64,000 nt of DNA from Paenibacillus pabuli NBRC 13638 (GTDB lineage Bacteria > Bacillota > Bacilli > Paenibacillales > Paenibacillaceae). Of this stretch, positions 42,359-51,092 are shown piece after piece. Each line of letters opens with the position of its first letter. Within the stretch, counting starts at the first letter, position 1. Under the pieces are notes generated by a model that saw nothing but the letters and a program-made list of their open reading frames with translations, was not told the origin of the DNA and did no database searches. The stretch spans positions 213,624-277,623 of the forward strand of contig NZ_BCNM01000007.1 in NCBI RefSeq assembly GCF_001514495.1, read 5' to 3'. Made by a program: the position numbers and the translations under genes.

Positions 42359-42463
42359 CTACTCACCCATTCCGCATGCCTCAATGATATCTTGCAGCAT
42401 ATTTCTGGACAAGATATCATCATCCACGATCATGATATAAGGCGTCGTCCGCACCGTCCTCAT
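42359..42463 (-). pseudogene. Response regulator truncated to 34 codons
   Basis: Frame from ATG 42463, overlapping the end of the histidine kinase gene, reads PYIMIVDDDILSRNMLQDII then EACGMGE and TAG. IMIVDDD is the beta1 strand and acidic pocket of a receiver domain and SRNML begins helix 1; the phosphoacceptor Asp and the rest are absent. Downstream frames do not resume receiver sequence. So the partner of the kinase has been cut, by deletion or replacement of the 3' part. Confidence 0.7.
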
Positions 42464-43739
42464 TGATCAGATTCGCTTTTGGAATGGATACAACAAATGT
42501 GGAACCCTTCCCGCCCTGCGGAGCAGATTCCACCGCAATTCGGCCTTCCAGAGACTGAACGATATCCCGTACATGGGACAGGCCAATTCCGGTTGCCGCA
42601 ATGCCCACTTCATTGAATTTGGTTGTATAACCTGGTTCGAAGATCACGTCTCTCTTCCCCTCGGGTACACCTTTCCCAGAATCGATAACCACAAATTGCA
42701 CATCTGCTCCTTCATCCAACACGCGAATCCGAATTGTTCCGTCGTTCTCAATGGCTTCCACGGCATTGGCGATCAGATTGTTCATTATCGTCAAGAGAGG
42801 AATGTAGTACGGGGAGTCACAATCATATTGCTGCTCGATCTGCATCTCAATCTTTTTGTTCAGCATTTCACTATATTTCCGGTTTCCTTTGGTTGCAAAG
42901 TTCAGTACCTCGGAAAGGTTCATCTTCACAGATTTTTCGCTATCGTACAATTTCAACAGACCTGCAAGGATACGCTGGGAGTCCTTTTTGACCTCATGAA
43001 TCTGTTGAGCAATGCCGAGCGTCCGCTGGCTATACTGGTTCAAGTCCTGCTCTCTGAGATCCCGATAAAGGTCGTAGCTGTCTACCGTAATGCCTTCAAT
43101 CGTATTCATGGCTTTTTTTAGATAAAAGACCTCACCGTACAGACCTGAGTTAACACTCAGCATCTGCTCCATCCGTTTCTCCTGCTCCGCATGCAGCAAT
43201 CGGATTTGCCTTACCGCAAAGCTGTTATGCAACCCAATGATAAAATAGCTTCGCAACCCCCCGAGGACCAGCAGATAAAGCCATTCTTTCATATAAAAGA
43301 TATTCGTCCCACTCAACACACCGCGAATGAACAGCTCCACGAGATTCGATGAAAAATCAATACACGTAATCAAGCCACCAAGCAGCAGAGGCGGTATCTC
43401 ATGGAATCTGTTCTTGAACTTGCTGAGGCCATAGGCAAACACAACATAATACATTCCCGCACCCAGATTATCCTGCATGCTTTCGATGATCGAGATTGAA
43501 TTCACATGATTCATTAAATCAGCCGATTGAAAGAGGAAGTTCGTAATGCCCGCCAGAATTCCCGTCTTCACATAAGACAGATGTGGCATAATCATCAGCA
43601 GAAATAAAAGTATACTTACACCCAGGCCAATTCGAAAGTAATCCTCTCGAAAAGGATTTATTTTAAAAAGCGCTCCTACCGCTGTAGCAAAAGCAACAGC
43701 CGTCATTTGCACATTTTCGTTACGAACCCAACTGCGCAT
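42420..43739 (-). CDS. Membrane sensor histidine kinase (GlnK/YcbA-like)
   Basis: 439 residues. Five to six N-terminal membrane helices (about 10-190), a coiled linker, then a dimerisation helix with IHEVKKDSQRIL as the probable H-box, and a HATPase_c domain: N box NNLIANAVEAIEN, G1 VIDSGKGVP, G2 ATGIGLSHVRD, final GKGSTFVVSIP. Similar to the GHKL kinases of the GlnK/DctS kind that pair with a two-domain response regulator. Start ATG 43739 with GGTGGATAATC upstream. The next gene is its response regulator, but only a stub remains (42359-42463), so signalling from this kinase is probably broken or redirected. Confidence 0.87.
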   Translation of the reverse strand: MRSWVRNENVQMTAVAFATAVGALFKINPFREDYFRIGLGVSILLFLLMIMPHLSYVKTGILAGITNFLFQSADLMNHVNSISIIESMQDNLGAGMYYVVFAYGLSKFKNRFHEIPPLLLGGLITCIDFSSNLVELFIRGVLSGTNIFYMKEWLYLLVLGGLRSYFIIGLHNSFAVRQIRLLHAEQEKRMEQMLSVNSGLYGEVFYLKKAMNTIEGITVDSYDLYRDLREQDLNQYSQRTLGIAQQIHEVKKDSQRILAGLLKLYDSEKSVKMNLSEVLNFATKGNRKYSEMLNKKIEMQIEQQYDCDSPYYIPLLTIMNNLIANAVEAIENDGTIRIRVLDEGADVQFVVIDSGKGVPEGKRDVIFEPGYTTKFNEVGIAATGIGLSHVRDIVQSLEGRIAVESAPQGGKGSTFVVSIPKANLINEDGADDALYHDRG

Positions 43740-43902
43740 GATTATCCACCCACCGTGACTCCGATTAGCGCTCATTAGTTATCCGCGCCTCTGACGTTAA
43801 ACATACTATCATAGGAACAATTCATTAGCTATTCATGAATGGATAAGCCTAATTCAGTAACCGAAATATCCCCTTCTTCAATTCTGTCATTATATCCCTG
43901 TT

Positions 43903-43930
43903 TTGATTTTGTAAAATTTAATTGTATAAT
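43903..43930 (+). promoter_or_regulatory. Promoter of dinB-family gene
   Basis: -35 TTGATT (43903-43908), 16-bp spacer, -10 TATAAT (43925-43930); ATG 43981 is 50 bp downstream. A vegetative sigma-A type promoter. Confidence 0.65.
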
Positions 43931-43980
43931 CTATTTATAGCAAACAGAAACCAATCCGGTTTCCAGAGAGGATAATTCGC

Positions 43981-44478
43981 ATGACAGATGCAAATCAATT
44001 ATTTGGACAAGCCCTGGTCAAATCGCTGGTCGGTGAACGCGGACATATCCGCATCGCGCGCGCTTTACCCGACATTAGTGCGGAATTGGCTGGTCGCAAA
44101 CATGAACATATGCCTTACAGTATCTATCAACTGGTGAAACATATGCACTACTGGCAGCAATTCATGCTGGAACATGTGGAAGGCAGAAAGCCGCAGCTTC
44201 CGACTAACGTGATGGAAAGTTGGCCGGAAAATCCAGCCCCTCTGGATGAAGCCACCTGGCAGGCCGATATCCAGGCATTCCTGGATGGAGTTGATCAAGC
44301 GGTAACCATTGCCGAAACTGCCCAGTTGGATGACCCGCTACCTTATTTCCCGGGTGAAACCAAAGCGGGACTCCTGCGCAACATCGCGTCTCATAACTCA
44401 TACCATTTGGGTGAGATTGTGCTGCTGCGTCGCTTCTACGGTGCGTGGCCTCCACCAGGAGGCGGATTCCCGGCATAA
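43981..44478 (+). CDS. DinB-family (YfiT-like) putative metalloenzyme
   Basis: 165 residues, four-helix-bundle DinB superfamily. Candidate metal His ligands are in SIYQLVKHMHYWQQF (about residue 55) and NIASHNSYHLGEIV (about 139-144), giving the three-His pattern. The superfamily includes thiol S-transferases such as bacillithiol-dependent enzymes; this member's reaction is unknown. ATG 43981 follows AGAGAGGATAATTCGC. Own promoter and terminator. Confidence 0.88.
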   Translation: MTDANQLFGQALVKSLVGERGHIRIARALPDISAELAGRKHEHMPYSIYQLVKHMHYWQQFMLEHVEGRKPQLPTNVMESWPENPAPLDEATWQADIQAFLDGVDQAVTIAETAQLDDPLPYFPGETKAGLLRNIASHNSYHLGEIVLLRRFYGAWPPPGGGFPA

Positions 44479-44518
44479 TAAACGGGATGTTTCTCTGTAT
44501 AGACAGTAACATTGTACA

Positions 44519-44564
44519 CAAAACAGCCTGGTTCCTTTATTTCTTAGGACCAGGCTGTTTTTTT
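44519..44564. terminator. Bidirectional terminator, dinB / MarR operon
   Basis: aaacagcctggttcct / agg-accaggctgttt, a stem with one bulge, A-rich left and T7 right. It overlaps the stop of the MarR gene at 44563, which is unusually tight. Confidence 0.88.
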
Positions 44565-44982
44565 AATCTTCCCGATTCATCTTCTCAAAAATATGGACTA
44601 ATTGTGCCCGATCCTCTTGCGTTAATTTCTGGAATAAATTCTTGCGTAACTTCTGCCCCTCCAAGATCGCTCTTTCAAGAACTTCGGTTCCTTTCCCGGT
44701 AATGTTCAGGTAAATAATGCGACGATCAGCTTCATCTACCATTCTGACGGCTAATTCCTTGGCTACCAGCTTGTCCGATAAATAACTGAGCGTAGGCGGG
44801 GTCAAACCCAGAATTTTCGCAATATCCGAAGGTCGGCTTTTTCCATGCTGGTTCAGGTGACTGAGTACAAGCACATGAGAGACGCCGAGGTCCTCATTGA
44901 ATGATTTGTTCCATTGTATAATTAATTTATTGGTGAAGCTATCCATATTGTGAATGAGCTCAAAAATGTTCTGTTCTTCCAT
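44563..44982 (-). CDS. MarR-family regulator
   Basis: 139 residues: winged-helix core (SHLNQHGKSRPSDIAKILGL, TPPTLSYLSDKLVAKELAVR, wing DEADRRIIYLNITGKG) flanked by dimerisation helices. Third gene of an operon with two SDR genes, behind GAGGAGG. It is the natural candidate to bind the perfect palindrome in the operon promoter (46679-46716), giving autorepression released by a ligand that the SDRs might process. Confidence 0.91.
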   Translation of the reverse strand: MEEQNIFELIHNMDSFTNKLIIQWNKSFNEDLGVSHVLVLSHLNQHGKSRPSDIAKILGLTPPTLSYLSDKLVAKELAVRMVDEADRRIIYLNITGKGTEVLERAILEGQKLRKNLFQKLTQEDRAQLVHIFEKMNRED

Positions 44983-45048
44983 CTGATCCTCCTCGTAAAA
45001 TAAAACAACAGCCCCAATTCAACGGTAGGGCTGTCATCATTTTACACG

Positions 45049-45783
45049 CTATTGGGCTGAGTAGCCACCATCGATTACCAGTTCAGATCCTGTAATATAC
45101 GAAGAATCATCCGAAGCCAGGAACAGTGCGGCGTTGGCAATATCCATAGCCTTACCCAGACGCTGCAAAGGTGTGGCCTGAATTAATCGTTCAAGCAATT
45201 CCTTCGATGTGTTCAAGGATTGGGTCATTGGTGTTTCGATGATCCCAGGGAAAAGAGCATTGACCCGAACACCTTGACGACCAAAGGTAGTTGCTGCTGC
45301 TTTGGATAATGCACGTACCGCGCCTTTGGATGCTGAATAGTGGTTAAAACCCTGTCCAATCAAAGCGGTATAGGAAGAAATATTGACGATGGAGCCTTTC
45401 TTTTGCGCTGCCATATACGGAGCTACATGCTTCATGCCAGCAAATGGGCCAAAACCATTAATGGAGAGCATTTTCTGCCAATCCTGTGCATTGATTTCCT
45501 CAAATGGCTTCTCTGAAGAAATGCCTGCATTGTTGACCAGAATGTCAATTTTACCAAAACGCTCGTTGACTACTTTTGCTAATATCTCCCAATCTTCATC
45601 CGAGGACACATTTAACTTCATTCCGTACACATTCTCTTTTTGGCTTGCTTTCTCCAGTGCTTCCTCATTAATGTCTGCAGCAATAACGATGGCGCCTTCC
45701 TTTGCAAAGAGATCCACCATGCCTTCACCAATTCCTGAAGCTCCACCAGTAATAATAGCTACTTTATGATCTAATCTTCCCAT
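45049..45783 (-). CDS. Short-chain dehydrogenase/reductase (2)
   Basis: 244 residues, classical SDR. Rossmann TGGASGIGEG (about 13-22), NNAG, and catalytic Ser/Tyr/Lys in NISSYTALIGQGFNHYSASK. Asp at the end of beta2 (IAADIN) favours NAD. C-terminal YITGSELVIDGGYSAQ. Substrate unknown. ATG 45783 after TAGGAGCGTTTTAT. Middle gene of the SDR-SDR-MarR operon, 39 bp after the first SDR. Confidence 0.92.
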   Translation of the reverse strand: MGRLDHKVAIITGGASGIGEGMVDLFAKEGAIVIAADINEEALEKASQKENVYGMKLNVSSDEDWEILAKVVNERFGKIDILVNNAGISSEKPFEEINAQDWQKMLSINGFGPFAGMKHVAPYMAAQKKGSIVNISSYTALIGQGFNHYSASKGAVRALSKAAATTFGRQGVRVNALFPGIIETPMTQSLNTSKELLERLIQATPLQRLGKAMDIANAALFLASDDSSYITGSELVIDGGYSAQ

Positions 45784-45822
45784 ATAAAACGCTCCTATCG
45801 TATTTTATTTGTACGACTCTGT

Positions 45823-46638
45823 CTAGTTGCTAGACGTGTTTTGTAATTTCATGAACTGTTCGAAATCCGGAACTATTGGATTGGCGATATAGTGACCGCC
45901 TTCCACCTGAATGGTCTGTCCAGTAATGAATTTGGACTCATCTGAGGCCAGAAACAAGACGGTATATCCGATATCATCAGGCTCTCCGTGATAAGGCAGT
46001 GCATTATATTTTGCGAACATATTCAATACGTCCGGAGGCATATTATTCTCGGCTGCCGGGGTCAAGATCAAGCCGGGGGCGATGGAATTGCAACGAATGT
46101 TATGCTTGCCATATTGGGTAGCAATATACCTCGTCAGATTCACGACGCCTGCTTTTGAGGCACCATAAGCTACACGAACCGCATCTCCCGTAAAACCAGC
46201 CATGGAAGCTGTGTTAATGATGGAACCTTCACCCGCTTGGATCATATGAGGAATAGCGAATCTGCAGCCCAATAACACGCTTTTCAAGTTAACGTTCATC
46301 AGCCGATCCCACTCATCCAGATCCACGTTGACCACATCCAAATCCTTCTTCAGATTGGTTAGACCAACGTTGTTGAACAGACATGTGAGTTTTCCATATT
46401 GTTGCACCGCAAATTCCACAGCTTCCTTAATCGAAGCTTCATTTCCGGCGTCAAGAAAAACAGCCACTGCATCTCCGCCTTGAGCTTGAATATGTGCTGC
46501 TGCATCCTTTGCCCCATCGACATTGAAATCAGCAATGACAATTTTAGCCCCTTCTTTCGCCATCAATTGAGCCGCTGACAAGCCTATTCCAGAAGCGCCT
46601 CCAGTGACAAGGGCTACTTTGTCTTTCATTCTTAACAT
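45823..46638 (-). CDS. Short-chain dehydrogenase/reductase (1)
   Basis: 271 residues, classical SDR: TGGASGIGLSA glycine motif, ADFN (acidic end of beta2, NAD preference), NNVG, catalytic NTASMAGFTGDAVRVAYGAS then K, and IQVEGGHYIANP at the end. Start ATG 46638, 9 nt after AAGGAGC; an ATG at 46647 lies before the site. First gene of the operon, with the MarR-type palindrome upstream. Two SDRs side by side suggest consecutive steps or two stereospecific oxidations on one substrate; inferred. Confidence 0.92.
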   Translation of the reverse strand: MLRMKDKVALVTGGASGIGLSAAQLMAKEGAKIVIADFNVDGAKDAAAHIQAQGGDAVAVFLDAGNEASIKEAVEFAVQQYGKLTCLFNNVGLTNLKKDLDVVNVDLDEWDRLMNVNLKSVLLGCRFAIPHMIQAGEGSIINTASMAGFTGDAVRVAYGASKAGVVNLTRYIATQYGKHNIRCNSIAPGLILTPAAENNMPPDVLNMFAKYNALPYHGEPDDIGYTVLFLASDESKFITGQTIQVEGGHYIANPIVPDFEQFMKLQNTSSN

Positions 46639-46678
46639 GGTTCTCAAGCTCCTTTCATAAAGAAACCGAAAATAAATA

Positions 46679-46747
46679 AGCTATCTAATATTTAGATGTC
46701 TAAATATTAGATAGCTAAATAATAGCAGAGGAATTGTCTTTCTGCAA
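46679..46747 (-). promoter_or_regulatory. Promoter plus perfect 38-bp palindromic operator (MarR)
   Basis: Minus strand: -35 TTGCAG (46747-46742), 17-bp spacer, -10 TATTAT (46724-46719). Directly downstream is a perfect inverted repeat with arms AGCTATCTAATATTTAGA and its complement, 18 bp each, two bases apart (46679-46716). The AT-rich TATTTAGA..TCTAAATA core is MarR-like. Repressor binding would cover the transcription start. Confidence 0.82.
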
Positions 46748-46810
46748 TGCATACGGCCCTGTATCCTTATTTTGGATGCCTTTAGCAAAGCAAGCGAAGT
46801 GTTAAAAAAA

Positions 46811-46838
46811 TACAGCCCTCAAGGATGTGAGGGCTGTA
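46811..46838 (-). terminator. Terminator of lipoprotein gene
   Basis: tacagccctc / gagggctgta 10-bp stem, 8-nt loop; followed on the minus strand by TTTTTTT. Confidence 0.9.
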
Positions 46839-46896
46839 TAGCATCAAGTCTCTTAATCAATTTATTGGTTCATGTTCCCTGAAAATTTTGATAATA

Positions 46897-47415
46897 TCAC
46901 TTTTCATTCTTCATTCCAGAGTCAGGATAAGGCTTGCCCACAGTATCATCCGGTGTCTGAACGTACCACTGAGCATATGTCGCGTTACCAGAATCGGATT
47001 CGGATTTTTCTGGCTTACAAGTAAACTGGTATGCAGATATATCCTTTCCGCGTAAGGTTATAGTCACGGCAAGCTCCGGGTCGCCCCAGCTTGGATATTT
47101 CTTCCGGTACTGTGCATCAATAATTTCACTTTGAAAAGAAGAGCTAGCCATAAATACTGTGGTTTGAGTGAAAATTCGATGAATCTCTTCTTCATCCGGT
47201 TCAGTTTTGACCGTATAAGCGACTTCGACCCGAGGTGTGGAATAACGAATCTCCGTCTTTTGAATAACAGGAAAATCTTGCTCGATATCCTGCCGAAATG
47301 ATTTAACTTCTTCTGAAGAGACGTTGGTGTAAGAAGTACATGCCGTCAAGAAAAGAACCAGAGCCAGAATATTCACTACGTGCAATATTCCTGAACAATG
47401 TTTGATGCCAGACAT
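46897..47415 (-). CDS. Lipoprotein of unknown function
   Basis: 172 residues, type II signal peptide with lipobox LTAC near residue 26. The mature part (RYSTPRVEVAYTVKTEPDEE, then FQSEIIDAQYRKKY) reads as an alpha/beta globule repeating strand-helix elements; the family is not recognised. ATG 47415 after AGGTGATTAT. Monocistronic. Confidence 0.78.
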   Translation of the reverse strand: MSGIKHCSGILHVVNILALVLFLTACTSYTNVSSEEVKSFRQDIEQDFPVIQKTEIRYSTPRVEVAYTVKTEPDEEEIHRIFTQTTVFMASSSFQSEIIDAQYRKKYPSWGDPELAVTITLRGKDISAYQFTCKPEKSESDSGNATYAQWYVQTPDDTVGKPYPDSGMKNEK

Positions 47416-47657
47416 ATAATCACCTGCTCTTTATTTGAAATACACGAATCCTTTGCATAGCCTTCCAATGCGAACTAATACCATTATATTACATTAAATT
47501 TACAATGAACTTGCTCTATATATATCAGAATTCCTCTATATTTTTATAGCTCCAGATGCAAAATGGCGACTGCCTTCCGTATCCCACCGGAAATCAATCG
47601 CCTCTACTTCCCATTATCCAAAATATTTGTTCATTGTCCCTATCGTGAGCCTGAAAC

Positions 47658-48011
47658 TCAGAAGCGGCCTACTGCTACGAACACAGCTAATGCCAGAAAA
47701 ACGATATTCACGCCAATTTGCTTATACTCCTTGCGGGCAACGTGGAATATGGCTCCTAACAGCACAACGATAGCAAGACCACTCGCCGCCAGTGGCGTCA
47801 AACCGGGAGCTATATTCGTTGCTTGAGGTATCACAAGTCCGATGACCCCAACAAGTTCCACGATGCCAATAAAAAACACCAATCCTTTCGAAACCTCGCT
47901 TGCCCAAGGCCACGATTCTTTTGCCTTTTCATACTGGAACGCCTTCATCCATCCCGAGAAAATAAATCCGGCTCCCAATATGCCTTGAACGATCCATAGC
48001 GCCATATTCAT
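47658..48011 (-). CDS. DoxX-family membrane protein
   Basis: 117 residues with four membrane helices: ALWIVQGILGAGFIFSGWMK at the start, GLVFFIGIVELVGVIGLVIP in helix 2 with the family's conserved Glu, and AIVVLLGAIFHVARKEYKQ. DoxX-like proteins include redox-linked or quinone-associated membrane proteins. Start ATG 48011 has GAGGGG 10 nt upstream; ATG 48047 is before it. Divergent from the HxlR regulator at 48154, the usual pairing for an HxlR-controlled redox gene. Confidence 0.88.
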   Translation of the reverse strand: MNMALWIVQGILGAGFIFSGWMKAFQYEKAKESWPWASEVSKGLVFFIGIVELVGVIGLVIPQATNIAPGLTPLAASGLAIVVLLGAIFHVARKEYKQIGVNIVFLALAVFVAVGRF

Positions 48012-48153
48012 AACTCGTAAGCCCCTCTTCTTGTATATGATCAACACCTAGGCCTATAATATTTTATGGGGTAACTAATTGGAAGTAGGCACTTAAACTA
48101 AACATAGTATAGAAAAAGAAACCTTAGATGAATAAAGGATCGGAGGGATTCCT

Positions 48154-48513
48154 ATGAGTACTTATTGCAAGTTTGAAACGGCGTTGGACATCCTGGTTGG
48201 CAAGTGGAAACCGGTGATTTTACTTCGACTTTTCGCCAATGGCACCATGAGGTTTAGTGAACTTCAGAGGGCCATCCCTGACATTACGAAGAAAATGCTC
48301 ACCCAACAATTAAGGGAATTGGAGTATCATGACATCATCCATCGCGAAGTCTATCAGCAGATTCCTCCCAAAGTCGAGTACTCCATCACGGAATACGGTC
48401 AACGAATGACACCTTTATTGCAGGCCATGAATGACTGGGGCGAGGGTCACCTCACTCATTTGATCGAGCTGTATGGGGAAGATTCGACGACAGAGCTGCC
48501 TGAACGCAGCTAA
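48154..48513 (+). CDS. HxlR-family regulator
   Basis: 119 residues, winged helix with family marks: Cys near the N-terminus (STYCKFETALDILVGKWKPV), RFSELQRAIPDITKKMLTQQ, LRELEYHDIIHREVYQQIPP, KVEYSITEYGQ. The lone Cys5 before the HTH is the redox-sensing position of YodB/HypR-type members. ATG 48154 after ATCGGAGGGATTCC. Probably represses the divergent DoxX gene until electrophile or oxidant stress; inferred from orientation and family. Confidence 0.9.
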   Translation: MSTYCKFETALDILVGKWKPVILLRLFANGTMRFSELQRAIPDITKKMLTQQLRELEYHDIIHREVYQQIPPKVEYSITEYGQRMTPLLQAMNDWGEGHLTHLIELYGEDSTTELPERS

Positions 48514-48582
48514 ACCAGACACACGGTGATTTCGACAAAAGAAATGCTTCTTCTACCGCATGGAACGGGAAGGATTCACGAA

Positions 48583-48618
48583 AAGAAGCTGCACCCTTTA
48601 TTACGGGTGCAGCTTCTT
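48583..48618. terminator. Bidirectional terminator, perfect 14-bp stem
   Basis: aagaagctgcaccc / gggtgcagcttctt with an 8-nt loop between convergent genes ending at 48513 and 48652. Confidence 0.88.
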
Positions 48619-48651
48619 CACTATTTTATAAACGGGAAGCTACAACTTTCT

Positions 48652-49626
48652 TTACATTGAACCCTCAAGGTTCGCTGGCTGATTTTCCTCATTTACCAGA
48701 CCTTGAATAAAGGTCGCCACATCAGGCGCAAGCCAAGTGACCTTGTAACCTTCTGTTTTGTTCACATGAACAACCTCGGGCTCACCGGCATTGCCGGATT
48801 CACGGTAATCCAGCATGACCACCTCCGAATCGGAAGGGCACTCACATAGAACGACACCGATTTCGGGATAGCCTTCCTGCTCGATCATTACCCGACTCCC
48901 CGCTGCTCCACACAGTGAATGTGCCTTCTCCCGTCCAACACCCAGGATATTGGAAATTTCGATATGGACCTTCCCATCATTCTCCGCCTGGCTAACCGGA
49001 AAATAACGATAGTGGGGCACACCACCATTATGTAGTTTCATCATGTTTATATAGAATGTCGGCAGCTTGAAAACCAATTGCTCCTCCACTGCTTCAATTT
49101 GCTCCTCGGTAGGCGGGGACAATACATATTGATCGACATAAGCGGGACTGTCATTCCAAAACCCTTTCGATTCCAGATGCATCCCAATACCAGGTGCAGG
49201 CTCAATGGTGATTTCAGTCACAGAGTGGACTGGTTCCGCCGACTCGTCCTCTACCAATTCCTCTCTGAGTTCTTCTGTTGTTTTATTCCGAATCCATTCC
49301 AGGAACTCCTGCGTATCCTCATCTCCCGGCTCCAATCGGTCTGCTGCTTCGAAAGCTGCACGCGCATTCTCATACTGCTCCAAGTAATAATACGCCAGAC
49401 CAATGCGGTAATGCCAAAGCGGATCATTCTCCCCCTCTTCTGCGACAGACAAAAACTGTTCCACTGCCTCCTGGTACCGCTCCATATTATTCAGCGCTCT
49501 GCCCAGATGGTTGATCAGAATATAATCCCGCTCATCCTCGGGAACCTGTGTAATCGCATTCACAATCTCCTCATATTCATCCTCTTCATGCCAAGCCTCT
49601 AACCGTTCCAAGAGTTCATCATTCAT
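48652..49626 (-). CDS. TPR repeat protein fused to SMI1/KNR4 (SUKH) domain
   Basis: 324 residues, acidic. N-terminal TPRs (about 1-115: INHLGRALNNMERYQEAVEQ, WHYRIGLAYYYLEQYENARA) and a C-terminal SMI1/KNR4 domain (about 165-315: LSPPTEEQIEAVEEQLVFKL with PTFYINMMKLHNGGVP, SRVMIEQEGYPEIGVVLC, YKVTWLAPDVATFIQGLV). SUKH domains are common immunity proteins for polymorphic toxins but also housekeeping scaffolds; no toxin gene is adjacent, so immunity is only possible. ATG 49626 follows GGGGAGGCAAGATCA. Confidence 0.85.
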   Translation of the reverse strand: MNDELLERLEAWHEEDEYEEIVNAITQVPEDERDYILINHLGRALNNMERYQEAVEQFLSVAEEGENDPLWHYRIGLAYYYLEQYENARAAFEAADRLEPGDEDTQEFLEWIRNKTTEELREELVEDESAEPVHSVTEITIEPAPGIGMHLESKGFWNDSPAYVDQYVLSPPTEEQIEAVEEQLVFKLPTFYINMMKLHNGGVPHYRYFPVSQAENDGKVHIEISNILGVGREKAHSLCGAAGSRVMIEQEGYPEIGVVLCECPSDSEVVMLDYRESGNAGEPEVVHVNKTEGYKVTWLAPDVATFIQGLVNEENQPANLEGSM

Positions 49627-49755
49627 TGATCTTGCCTCCCCTGCTTCGTTGTAGAGATTATATCATTTTGCTTGCCTTGATTTAAGTCAATGTCGGTCAT
49701 GCGACTCCAGTTTAAAATAAACATCAACCCTATTGCACAGGAGGATATCTTACTT

Positions 49756-50478
49756 ATGACTACATCCATACAAGAATATTCTTACGAGCGAAAAGCTGCT
49801 GTAACGGCAGGAATTACGCTAATCATCATGGCTCTGGCTGCATTTTTTTCCTATAGCTTTATCCATGGAAAACTTGTCGTACCTGGCGATGCCAGGAGCA
49901 CATTCAACCATATCACAGCATCATATGGCTTGTTCAAGGCCGAGATCCTGGGATGGATCATCATCCTGATTAGCGACGTTGTTGTCTCATGGGCGCTATA
50001 TGTTTTCCTGAAACCTGTTCATAAATACCTGTCCCTGCTCGGAGCTTGCCTCCGTCTTGCCTATTCATCGATATTGGGCGTCGCGATCCTCATCTTGCTC
50101 ATAGTCATGCTGCTGTCGGGACATTCTTCGGATTATCAACCCTTGCTTCCAATAGAGCAGGCACAAGCACTGATGATGCTCTGTCTGGAGTTATTTGAAC
50201 GGATCTGGTCGGTGGGCCTTATTGTTTTTGGTGCACATTTGTTGATCGTGGGCTATGTTGCTTTACAAGCAAACCGTATTCCCAAAGCGATCAGCATTTT
50301 GGTACTGCTCGCTGCTGTAGGCTACATAATCATTCACCTATGCAAAACATTTCTATCCCAATATGATGGGCTGATTACAGTGCTTCAAGTGGTATTTACT
50401 ATACCCATGGTTGCAGGAGAACTGGGCTTGGGCATCTGGATGCTGCTTCAAGGAGGAAAGCAATCCCCAAGAGCGTGA
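49756..50478 (+). CDS. DUF4386 membrane protein
   Basis: 240 residues, about six membrane helices. DUF4386 features are visible: RKAAVTAGITLIIMALAAFF at helix 1, FKAEILGWIIILISDVVVSW at helix 2, and LFERIWSVGLIVFGAHLLIV. Function unknown. Start ATG 49756 about 11 nt after AGGAGG. Convergent with the Crp gene, 27 bp apart. In Firmicutes DUF4386 genes often lie beside Crp/Fnr or TetR regulators, which suggests a functional pair. Confidence 0.85.
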   Translation: MTTSIQEYSYERKAAVTAGITLIIMALAAFFSYSFIHGKLVVPGDARSTFNHITASYGLFKAEILGWIIILISDVVVSWALYVFLKPVHKYLSLLGACLRLAYSSILGVAILILLIVMLLSGHSSDYQPLLPIEQAQALMMLCLELFERIWSVGLIVFGAHLLIVGYVALQANRIPKAISILVLLAAVGYIIIHLCKTFLSQYDGLITVLQVVFTIPMVAGELGLGIWMLLQGGKQSPRA

Positions 50479-50505
50479 TGCCTTGTTTATCCATGGAGCA
50501 CTTCC

Positions 50506-51090
50506 CTATCCATTACGGCTATGAACTCGCTTCTTGATTCTGCTTAATGACTCCGGGGTGAGTCCAAGATAACTGGCTAATTGATGTTGGGGTACACGGT
50601 CGACGAGATGGGGTCGTTTACGTAATAACGCTTGATATCGTTCTTCCGGTGAAGACGCAATAAATGATGTCCATTCATCCTGTACCTGGCCCAGCTTTTC
50701 CTCAACCATCTTGCGTATCATCGTTTCCAGTGGGGGATATTGGAGAAGTATACCATTCTCGGCTTGAAAATCACCAACGACCAATACACAGTCCTCCAGA
50801 CAGGTTAAGGTATACGCCGATGGCTTATTGTGCTGATGACGATTGAAAATGGAGACCGCATGTTCCTCGGTATAGAAATTGGAGGTCACTTCTTTTCCTT
50901 TTTCATCTATCGCGTACTGCCGTACACATCCCTTTAGCACAAAATAACATTGAGCGGGAACTTCCCCTTGTCTAAGGAGTACGGTTCCCCTGGTGTATTC
51001 CTTCATGAGGATATCTTCAATAATAGCCTGCTGTTCCTGCTCGCTAAGAGATGTGAATTGATTCATATATTTGAACAGTATGCTTTTCAT
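50506..51090 (-). CDS. Crp/Fnr-family regulator
   Basis: 194 residues. An N-terminal cyclic-nucleotide-binding-type beta-barrel (VLLRQGEVPAQCYFVLKGCV) and a C-terminal winged helix (VDRVPQHQLASYLGLTPESL, then SRIKKR). The Arg/Ser ligand motif for cAMP (RSxA) is absent and no Fe-S cysteine cluster is seen, so the signal is unknown. ATG 51090 after AGGTGGGGTAAAA, within the end of the 51-codon ORF upstream. Confidence 0.9.
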   Translation of the reverse strand: MKSILFKYMNQFTSLSEQEQQAIIEDILMKEYTRGTVLLRQGEVPAQCYFVLKGCVRQYAIDEKGKEVTSNFYTEEHAVSIFNRHQHNKPSAYTLTCLEDCVLVVGDFQAENGILLQYPPLETMIRKMVEEKLGQVQDEWTSFIASSPEERYQALLRKRPHLVDRVPQHQLASYLGLTPESLSRIKKRVHSRNG

Positions 51091-51092
51091 TT

